A stretch of 64,000 nt of DNA, from positions 1,440,501-1,504,500 of the forward strand of contig NZ_CP107031.2 of NCBI RefSeq assembly GCF_027474845.2, given 5' to 3'. Origin of the DNA: Maribacter aestuarii. Lineage in GTDB: Bacteria > Bacteroidota > Bacteroidia > Flavobacteriales > Flavobacteriaceae. A program made the position numbers and the translations under genes. Shown here in pieces: positions 54,007-61,102 of this stretch (position 1 is its first letter; every line of letters starts with the position of its first letter). A model generated the notes under the pieces. It searched no databases and was not told where the DNA came from. It saw only the letters and a list, made by a program, of their open reading frames with translations.

Positions 54007-54176
54007 GTACAAAGCCTAAACTTATTGGTCTGAATATATTTATGAATTCGCTAAATCTTTTGGATTTTGATATGAACCAAAAAAAGAAAAAGCAAAACAA
54101 TAAGCTTTAGCTACGTCGGCAGACGGAAACGAAAAGTTTCCTTACCTCCGCAATACGCTTAGCCCAAAGGTTAGCA
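54007..54176 (+). repeat. Imperfect palindrome G (attC-like), 170 nt
   Basis: It shares TATTTATGAA..CGC.AAATCTTT and the following AAAA-rich block with palindrome E, and ACAAAGCCTAAA with F. It has an internal perfect hairpin GGAAAC-GAAAA-GTTTCC near 54124-54141, and ends GGTTAGCA just before the next gene. Confidence 0.65.
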
Positions 54177-54191
54177 TCAATTAAAATATAA

Positions 54192-55121
54192 ATGAAGAAA
54201 CTACTAATTCTTACTATAGTTATTCCATTTTTCGGCCATACTCAATACTTCAGTGGTGAAATAACTTATGAAATTAAGATTATACCTAAGTCAGACACTG
54301 TAAACTTAAAGAAAGTTGTAGAAATGAAACATGGTACTACTGCTTCTTACTTAATAACGGCTAGACATTACAAGTCAACTTATTTCAAAGATGGAAAATA
54401 CAATTACTCATATACATATGATGATGAAACTAAAAGAATGTACGATGATTATTGGGATAAGCCTTATGTGACATTTCGAGATTCTAGAAAGGGAAATTTT
54501 GAATACTCTGGCTCCAAAATTTTAAAGGACAGCACCGCAATAATCTTAGGTCATGATTGCTATCTGGTGGTAACTGAATCCGAATACGGGACATCTAAAA
54601 CATATTATTCGGATGAAATCAAAGTGGATTATACCGACTTTGAAGGACATAAAGTTGGCAACTGGTATAATAAGCTTAAAGAGGTTAACGGAGCAATTAC
54701 CCTCAAAACAATAACTGAACATGAATCATATTTTGAAATCCAAGAAGCAATAAAAATTTACCAAAGAAAAGTAAAAAACAAGGAATTTGAGCTCCCAAAG
54801 AAACCGATCGCTGCATCCTATACAGCTCTCGACAAGCAGATTGAAATGCAACAAGTTTCTCAAGAACAAATCCAATGTTATCAACTAAAAGTAGGAGCCG
54901 TTTCAAATCAAGAGGGAGAAAAAGTCACTTCCTATGTGAGCTTCTTACTCCAAAATGACGGTGAAATTAGATTCGTTGAACCATATGAAGAAGATAAAGA
55001 TGAGTTATATAAAGTGGCTATTGACATAATTAATAGCTGTGGTTTTAAATTTATTCCTGGAATGATTGCAGGAGAACCAGTAGATTCTCAAGTTTATTTT
55101 CCCGTTGAATTCCTAAGATGA
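54192..55121 (+). CDS. Exported protein with a TonB-C-like C-terminus
   Basis: The 309-residue protein has a signal peptide ending FFGHTQ, a GLPGLI/DUF4412-like beta domain (FSGEITYEIKIIPKSDTV, about 20-200) and a C-terminal TonB-C-like domain (DGEIRFVEPYEEDKDELYKVAIDI, INSCGFKFIPGMIAGEPVDS, then YFPVEF). The end resembles TonB C-termini that contact receptors. Whether it energises a receptor or only mimics one is unclear. It is an isolated cassette between palindromes G and the 55,145-55,250 hairpin region. Confidence 0.6.
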   Translation: MKKLLILTIVIPFFGHTQYFSGEITYEIKIIPKSDTVNLKKVVEMKHGTTASYLITARHYKSTYFKDGKYNYSYTYDDETKRMYDDYWDKPYVTFRDSRKGNFEYSGSKILKDSTAIILGHDCYLVVTESEYGTSKTYYSDEIKVDYTDFEGHKVGNWYNKLKEVNGAITLKTITEHESYFEIQEAIKIYQRKVKNKEFELPKKPIAASYTALDKQIEMQQVSQEQIQCYQLKVGAVSNQEGEKVTSYVSFLLQNDGEIRFVEPYEEDKDELYKVAIDIINSCGFKFIPGMIAGEPVDSQVYFPVEFLR

Positions 55122-55335
55122 AAAGATGCTGACAATAGTTTTCATAATGCGGGTTTTGTTGCTAATTTGAAAGTAAATGAAAATTGACAAACATAAAGTT
55201 AGGCGGATAGTGAATTGTTTTCTAATCCCGCACAACGCATAGCAAAATCTTTATAGTGCATTTTAGAACTGTACTTCAAAAATCAATAAGTGATTATGTG
55301 AACGATAGTACTAAATTAAAACATGAAAGTTCAAA

Positions 55336-55845
55336 ATGAAATTAATTCAAACACTATTGATAATTTTGAGTATTGCTCCGATATTTTCGCAAGTGAAAAA
55401 TGCTGAAATATTTGATGCCATCAACAAGAGAGGAAATGAATATATCACACCTCTCAAAAACGGAAAAATCGAATCGTTAAGAAATGCAAATCCACCAAAG
55501 GACACCTGGCTGTTTGCAAATTTAGAGAATTACAAAAGGAATTTGGGTTCAAAAGACATAGTATATGGAAGTATTATTAATCCAAGTACTTTAAAAGATT
55601 CCAATATATATTCCTATAACTACTTTGCATATGACACTAAAAAGGAACTATATTATTTTGTTGCAATAGTTTCCTATATAGTAGACGGTGATAATATTAA
55701 ATTTGATAATTCATATTTATTTACGGAAAAAAAATCTCTGAAAGACTGGTGGATGTCTATTGCCAGCTTTTATAAAGATAGGAGAGATAAAATTCCGAAG
55801 GAATTCGTTTTCGAAATTTGCCCTCCTCCCCCGTTTAAAACATAA
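55336..55845 (+). CDS. Exported hypothetical protein
   Basis: The 169-residue protein has a signal peptide ending APIFSQ and a mixed body with YSYNYFAYDTKKELYYFVAIVSY and a Lys-rich tail. No domain recognised. It is an isolated single gene in the palindrome-bounded run, with no neighbour close enough for an operon. Confidence 0.5.
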   Translation: MKLIQTLLIILSIAPIFSQVKNAEIFDAINKRGNEYITPLKNGKIESLRNANPPKDTWLFANLENYKRNLGSKDIVYGSIINPSTLKDSNIYSYNYFAYDTKKELYYFVAIVSYIVDGDNIKFDNSYLFTEKKSLKDWWMSIASFYKDRRDKIPKEFVFEICPPPPFKT

Positions 55846-55871
55846 TAACTAAAAAAGGAAAAACGGACTAC

Positions 55872-56053
55872 AATAACGTTAACAGTTAGACAATCCCCTA
55901 ATCGATTAAAAAAAAGAATCGTAACCAGCCCGTCTACAAGGCCTTTTTCTTGTAAAGTCGGCGCGGGACTTAAAATTTTAGGTGGTTCTTTATGACCAGT
56001 ACGATCGATTACTACAACAAAGCTTTACACTAAATCCTAACCAGCACCGTTAG
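55872..56053 (+). repeat. Hairpin-rich gap ending in palindrome I
   Basis: It holds ACAAG-GCCTTTTT-CTTGT (about 55936-55952) and closes with CTAAC-N7-GTTAG at 56037-56053, eight bases before the next start. Confidence 0.5.
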
Positions 56054-56060
56054 TTATTTG

Positions 56061-56312
56061 ATGGATAGAGTTACCAGAAATATCTTACTTAAATATTCAA
56101 AAGGATTTGGTATGGTCCTTATGTTCATGATCTTCACCTCGCACATTCCGATCGATTTCTCAAATGTGTATATATGCAAAGGAAAATATAGTGAGAAATA
56201 CCATTATAACAAGACCTGTAGAGGATTGTCAAATTGCTCCACCGCGGTTGAAGAAGTAGAATTAAACGAGGCCAAAAGGATAGGTAGGACCATTTGTGGT
56301 TGGGAGGATTAG
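56061..56312 (+). CDS. Small membrane protein with a KYHxxxxC zinc-like module
   Basis: The start is ATG 56061 (a TTG precedes it by one codon). The 83-residue protein has an N-terminal membrane helix or signal anchor (GFGMVLMFMIFTSHIPI) and then VYICKGKYSEKYHYNKTCRGLSNC, ending AKRIGRTICGWED. The KYHxxxxCRxL...CG pattern is the same Ada-like module as in the protein at 40363. It lies just inside the right end of the cassette run. Function unknown. Confidence 0.7.
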   Translation: MDRVTRNILLKYSKGFGMVLMFMIFTSHIPIDFSNVYICKGKYSEKYHYNKTCRGLSNCSTAVEEVELNEAKRIGRTICGWED

Positions 56313-56315
56313 CCA

Positions 56316-58027
56316 CTATTTATTCTTAAGAAATCCAAATGGCTTTGTTATCAAGTTAATATCAAATGTATGTACATCCGAATACTTACTAAACTCTGTT
56401 TTCATCCTATGATAAATCTTTAATGGTTGTTTACCGAAGTCTTTCAAAAAATACTCCTTTTTTGTGTTAAGGTTCAAAGCTCCATAGTACCTCGATTCCA
56501 TTATTAATTCCATTGGCGACATTGGAATATTGAACTCAACCTTTATTTTTAAAGGAATCGCTAGGTAATCAATTGTTATTCTTTTTATGTACTTTTCCAC
56601 CATTGCTATCTTCTCTTCAAAAGTTAAGTTGTCGATAATCGTTTTCTTGTTTTCCTCAAACGCCCTATTTTCTACAATCGTCTTCATACTTTTATCAAAA
56701 TACTCCTTTTTATGAGGATTTGATAAATCTACGTATTGCTCGAACAAATTGAATTTGAAGTCTTTTTTTAACTCAAGTAGTACCCTATTACTATTTTCAA
56801 GCTTTTCAAGTTCGATAGCTATTTCTTTTAAAGTTTCATCGGTTTTATAAGCTTGATTATCTATCCTTTTTTTTCGGCCATATAGATTCCCATATCTCCA
56901 ATCTTAACATATAGCTCATGATTTCTCATTGTTTCCTTCTTCCACTGTTCTTGCTTTCCTAAATGATACGTTTGTTTTTTATTAAGTATTTTCTTTTGTT
57001 CAATATTCCCCCCTGTCTGATAAGTTTTTTTGGCTTGTTCGTAAAGTTCTTGACCAAGGAGTATTTTCTCAAAAACAAGTCTGTCTATTGCCCAAGCTCT
57101 AACTGCTTTACTTCCACATTTTGGAACTCCCCTATTTACTTCGCTCAAGCACCTGTAGTAAGAATGTCTATTTCTTTGTGAAACGGTATATCTAGTTCCA
57201 CATTGAGCACAAAACATTACTTCATTTAAAATGTACTTTTTTGATTTGGGTCCTGGTTTTTTGTACCTCTTTCCGATACTTTCAATCAGCTTGTCATGTG
57301 AATCCTTAGGGATTATAGCGGGTACCTCTAATTCTAATTCATTGTGCTTTGCCCTTCCTGAATAGGTTTTATTATATATCATATACCTAATGGTTGCGGG
57401 AGCCCATTCGATATCGTACCGTGTTTCAATACCCATTTCGTTAAGATGTTTAGCAATCCTTATATATCCGTATCCTTTTTGGTACAAATCAAAGATAGTT
57501 TTAACTGTCTCTGCTTCTCTAGCATGTATTTTCCATTTGCCTTTATCGTCCGTAGTGTAACCATAGGGGGTTAAGCCATGGGGGATTCCCTCACTTGCAT
57601 TACGTCTTAGTACTGTTTGTATCTTCTTAGCTGTAATACGGGCAAAATGTGCGTCCATCCCTGCTTTTATCGTGTAAAATAGGTACGTATTTTCATCGCT
57701 AAAATCATTTTCTACACCGTTATCGTACAGTAAAGTACCTGTTTCCCGTAAAAGGTCGGCAAATGTATGCCAGGCTATTTCGTTACGTGCTATTCGGGAA
57801 CTATCCCAAATGAAGACACCACTTATTTCCTTATTCTCTACTGCCTTCAAGAGTTTAGCAAATTGGGGTCTTTGTTCTTTTTTCTTTTGACCACTAATTA
57901 TCCCCTCATCGTAAAACCTATATTGCATCTCTCGATCGAGTGCAAACTCTTGACCGAGTAAGCGTTGTTCTTTTAAACTTTTCTCCTTTTTTCTATCCCG
58001 ACTTTTTCGGATATATATTGCTAACAT
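56316..58027 (-). CDS. Large serine recombinase (island integrase), split by a frameshift
   Basis: The first frame (58027-56861) gives 388 residues. It has the resolvase N-domain with Ser9 in YIRKSRDRKKEKSLKEQ, the WDSSRIARNEIAW Arg block (about 75), the recombinase domain (GIPHGLTPYGYTTDD, about 149) and a zinc ribbon (CAQCGTRY...YYRCLSEV...PKCGS, about 274-306). At the A8 tract at 56874-56867 it stops as MAEKKG. A -1 shift gives AEKKRIDNQAYKTDETLKEI and continues 183 codons to 56316, producing about 570 residues with the coiled coil usual for this class. The A-AAA-AAA slippery heptamer could support programmed -1 frameshifting; otherwise the gene is inactivated. The catalytic and zinc parts are intact. 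Confidence 0.9.
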
Positions 58028-58043
58028 AATTTAGAATCAAAAC

Positions 58044-58059
58044 TAAAGTTACATAATTA
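58044..58059 (-). repeat. Inverted arm next to the attachment core (right)
   Basis: TAAAGTTACATAATTA mirrors TAATTATGTAAGTTTA at 29853-29868 with one mismatch. Confidence 0.6.
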
Positions 58060-58071
58060 ATATTAACAACA

Positions 58072-58080
58072 CCAGTTATT
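58072..58080. repeat. Island attachment core, right copy (9 bp)
   Basis: CCAGTTATT, identical to 29839-29847, within the codons of the receptor's QWNNW motif. Confidence 0.85.
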
Positions 58081-58623
58081 CCACTGCGGCCTGCCATCAA
58101 ATAATTTGTTCATTGGAATGCCATTTAAAAGTACTTCCCCGTTTTGTGAATCATATCCCCTGACCCTAAAGAATGCCTGGCCAAAATCAAAAGCTGCCCT
58201 AGTTAGAAAAACATCTCTGGTGGATTGAAGCAGGCCTAGGGCATTGGAACTTCCTTCATCATCCAATAACTCGGCATCCGTAAGTGTAATCAAGTTATCG
58301 TTCTTTTCAAAAGTGATATCCCTTTCCAGATAAATAGTCCCAATATCCACACCCCTGCTTTCTAGTAAAACAGGAATTCTCCTTACACGATAATCCTGGA
58401 ATGATACAGAAATGACATAGTCTCCGGTTAGGGAAACCTGTAATTGAAAGCGTCCAGAACTATCTGTTTGGCTTAGAAATTGCTGACCTTCAATAGTTAT
58501 TTCTGCATTTTCAATGGGAGTAGAATCTAAATCTGAGAGAACAGTACCTGATATCGTTGTTTCTTGAGCAGCAAGAAATTTAAGGGATATGCAGAGCGGT
58601 ATGAACAAGAAATACTTGAGCAT
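58072..58623 (-). pseudogene. TonB-dependent receptor, 5' part, separated from its 3' part by the island
   Basis: From ATG 58623 the product has a signal peptide ending KFLAAQ, a carboxypeptidase-regulatory-like domain (TTISGTVLSDLDSTPIENAEI, cited partly; about 21-105) and the start of a plug (FDFGQAFFRVRGYDSQNGEVL, LLNGIPMNKLFDGRPQWNNW). It runs into island DNA, gaining two residues and a stop at 58063. The 3' part at 27652 completes it in frame after excision. As it stands, only a truncated plug could be made. Confidence 0.92.
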
Positions 58624-58688
58624 TTATTACGTTAGCGTTACGGTAATATATTTAGAAAATCAAAAAAAGTACGAAAATTCCGTTATAT

Positions 58689-59917
58689 ATGATTTATTTT
58701 AGTTGTAATAAATGTAGGATGAAGACTGGTATCTTTTGCTTTCTGATTAATTGCTATACTAGAAGTAGTTCTCTGTCTTCGAAAAGAACATTCCGGAAAA
58801 CACCTCTTAGGTCTTCTCAAGGGACCAATCCAAGCCCAAATCCAGTCAAAAATCTCCTACTCCTCCGAGCCTGTAAAACTCCATGGGTCCTTCTTTGTTT
58901 TCTATTCTTTTCAACCTTCTTAGTAATTGCTCAAACCAGTAAGGAATATAAACTCAGAACCGTCGCTTTCTACAATCTGGAAAATCTATTCGACACGCAA
59001 AACGACACCCTTATTTTCGATGATGATCGCACACCTGAGGGCAAGGATAGGTGGACAAAGCAACGTTTCGATAAAAAAATAGCTAATCTCGCTAAAGTTC
59101 TTTCCGAAATAGGTTCCGAATTCAGCCAAACTTCCCCTGATATTATTGGGGTATGTGAGGTGGAAAATAAACAAGTACTCCTCGATTTAATTAATCATCC
59201 ACTCCTTAAAGAGAAGAATTATGGAATTGTACATGCAGATTCCCCAGATGAAAGGGGAATAGATGTTGGACTCTTGTACAAGAAAAGTGCATTTGTTCCT
59301 TTAAACTTTGATAGCCGGCGTCTGCTATTAACAGATGCTGATGATAAGCGAAATTACACACGGGACCAACTCGTTATAGAAGGTATATTAGATGATGAAA
59401 AAATCTTCTTTTTAGTAAACCACTGGCCATCTAGAAGTGGAGGCGAATTACGTAGTCGTCCATATCGCTTGGAAGCTGCGGAGTTGAACAAGCGCATAAT
59501 AGACTCCATTAGACGATTGGATGTGAACGCTAGGATTATTGGAATGGGAGATTTCAACGATGACCCCACCGACCCTAGTTTTAAAAAAGTTTTGGGCGTT
59601 AAGGGTAAAAAGAAACAATTGGACTCTCTAGACCTTTTTGGACCTATGGAAAGACTATTTAAAAAAGGATTCGGTTCGTTGGCATACCATGACCGTTGGA
59701 ATCTTTTTGATCAAATATATATGAGTGCTATCTAGCTGACAAGTCCGGAGATTCTTTCTACTATTGGAAAGTAGGGATTTTTACGCCGGCCTATCTAATG
59801 GATGCCAAAGGAAAGTATAAAGGTTACCCGTTACGCACTTATGCCGGAGGAAGTTATATTGGGGGATATAGTGACCATTTTCCTGTGTACGTCTACCTTA
59901 TCAAAGCAGCAAATTAA
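58689..59917 (+). pseudogene. Endonuclease/exonuclease/phosphatase-family protein, frameshifted near the C-terminus
   Basis: The main frame (58689-59735) has a secretion-type hydrophobic segment (VLLCFLFFSTFLVIAQ) and then an EEP domain with RTVAFYNLENLFDT, DIIGVCEVENKQVL, FLVNHWPSRSGGE and IIGMGDFNDDPTDPS, which are the metal and catalytic blocks. It stops as IYMSAI at 59735. In another frame the continuation ADKSGDSFYYWKVGIFTPAYL and IGGYSDHFPVYVYLI (the SDHxPV motif) reaches TAA at 59917, so a 1-base loss or 2-base gain near 59,730 split the gene. The start is uncertain: about 65 residues before the hydrophobic segment look non-homologous. It is part of the receptor/DUF5689 cluster that the island disrupted. 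Confidence 0.8.
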
Positions 59918-59945
59918 AAAATATCGCTGATAGATAATGGATAGC

Positions 59946-60551
59946 TTAATCCAATTCGGTTAATTGAATATTTCGCCATTTCACTTTTATTCCGCCGCCA
60001 TCATGAATCTGCAGCAATATAGATCCTTCCCCTTTTCCGATTATGCTATCCGTAAGGGAAATCATCTCGGTTCCATTGAGCCATGAAATAATTTTGTCAC
60101 GATCTACTTTTATTTTCATGGTGTTCCATTCGCCCATCTTTAGAACACCTTCTTTCTCTTCATCCGGTTTTATAAGCCATTTCCTACCGTAGGATTCATA
60201 GACCCCACCAGTATGATAGCCTGGAGGAGCAACTTCTATCTGCCAACCGTTTACTGTTGTGCCCTCTACAGTTGACCGAATGAATACTCCACTATTACCG
60301 TCCGCCTCCTGCTTAAACTCCAGCTCTAGAATAAAATTTTTATACGCTTCATTGGTTGCTAAATAGCCATATTGTGCATCTGGTCCACTTTCACAAACCA
60401 AAACACCGTCATCCACATACCACTTTTCGGTCCCATAAATAGTCCAGCCATCCAAGTTTTCTCCATTAAACAATGATACGGACTGAGCATTTGAGACACT
60501 CACGAATATCAAAATTATAAACGTTGCAACGTAATACATTTCTTTTTTCAT
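59946..60551 (-). CDS. DUF1080 (3-keto-disaccharide hydrolase-like) exported protein
   Basis: The start is ATG 60551 (MKKEMYYVATFIILIF), whose A overlaps the upstream stop (ATGA), indicating translational coupling. The 201-residue protein has a signal peptide ending SVSNAQ and the concanavalin-like DUF1080 fold: FNGENLDGWTIYGTEKW, NFILELEFKQEADGNSGVFIR (cited partly: ADGNSGVFIR), GEWNTMKIKV and GGGIKVKWRNIQL. Family members include 3-keto-glycoside hydrolases, but the exact substrate is unknown. Confidence 0.85.
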   Translation of the reverse strand: MKKEMYYVATFIILIFVSVSNAQSVSLFNGENLDGWTIYGTEKWYVDDGVLVCESGPDAQYGYLATNEAYKNFILELEFKQEADGNSGVFIRSTVEGTTVNGWQIEVAPPGYHTGGVYESYGRKWLIKPDEEKEGVLKMGEWNTMKIKVDRDKIISWLNGTEMISLTDSIIGKGEGSILLQIHDGGGIKVKWRNIQLTELD

Positions 60552-61003
60552 AACCATTGATTCCACGGTATCCTGCTCAAGATGAGCACTAAACCAATAC
60601 CATAAAAAATGGCGATGCTCTTGAACTTTTTATTGCCTTCCACAAACTTTTTGTGTCTAGACCAACCTACTGTAATAAATACGATGGCCAGAATATTTAC
60701 GAATGGATGTTCGACGGCCAATAGACGACCAGCAGAGGTAAGACCACCCATGCCAAATTCTTGGAGGGCACTAAAGCCGCTTGGAGATATAAAGTAAAGT
60801 ATAAGGCCAATCAGTAACTGAATATGACAAAGAATCAATGCAAAGAGGCTAAGTCTCAAATCCTTGCCCATATTAAAAATTCTCTTTCCCATTAGCCCCG
60901 TAATAGCGTTTGCAACTGCCAAAAATAAAACCGCAAGTGCTACATAGGCCATATAGGAATGTAAGACCTGTATCCATTGGTATCCTAGGCTTGCTTCTTC
61001 CAT
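60548..61003 (-). CDS. Four-helix inner-membrane protein
   Basis: From ATG 61003 (MEEASLGYQWIQVLHSYM) the protein has 151 residues and four hydrophobic helices (AYVALAVLFLAVANAITGL; LSLFALILCHIQLLIGLIL; NILAIVFITVGW; FYGIGLVLILSRIPW). A conserved-looking His in HSYM and another in HIQLL might be metal or haem ligands, as in cytochrome-b-like small proteins, but this is speculative. It precedes the DUF1080 gene with a 4-base overlap. Confidence 0.65.
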   Translation of the reverse strand: MEEASLGYQWIQVLHSYMAYVALAVLFLAVANAITGLMGKRIFNMGKDLRLSLFALILCHIQLLIGLILYFISPSGFSALQEFGMGGLTSAGRLLAVEHPFVNILAIVFITVGWSRHKKFVEGNKKFKSIAIFYGIGLVLILSRIPWNQWL

Positions 61004-61042
61004 AAGTATCAAATTTAAGTTTTAAATGTACTCATTTTTAGG

Positions 61043-61077
61043 CATAAAAAAAGCCCCACTTTTCAGTGAGGCTTCTT
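61043..61077 (-). terminator. Rho-independent terminator
   Basis: AAGCCCCACT-TTTC-AGTGAGGCTT with an A run on one side and a T-containing tail on the other; it follows the stop of the Oar-like receptor (61103) on the minus strand. Confidence 0.75.
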
Positions 61078-61102
61078 ATCCAAATGTAATAGATATTGTT
61101 TC

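Larger units (their letters stand above)
29848..58071. mobile_element. Integrated genomic island (about 28.2 kb) with a large serine recombinase
   Basis: The boundaries are set by the interrupted TonB receptor and the 9-bp core repeat. The element carries the recombinase at its right end, a resolvase/ArdA module, a polymerase-like protein, defence-like genes and many single-gene units, with clearly lower GC in most intergenic DNA than the flanks. No relaxase, VirB/Tra or phage structural gene was recognised, so it is an island or mobilizable element rather than an obvious ICE or prophage. I infer excision would rebuild the receptor. Confidence 0.9.

Noticed and set aside
56316..56747. A separate 143-residue gene next to the recombinase
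   Set aside because: The frame is open upstream of its ATG and continues the recombinase across the A8 tract, so it is better read as the recombinase C-terminus.
29848..58071. Prophage or conjugative element
   Set aside because: No capsid, terminase, tail, relaxase or type IV secretion genes were recognised; ArdA alone does not show conjugation.
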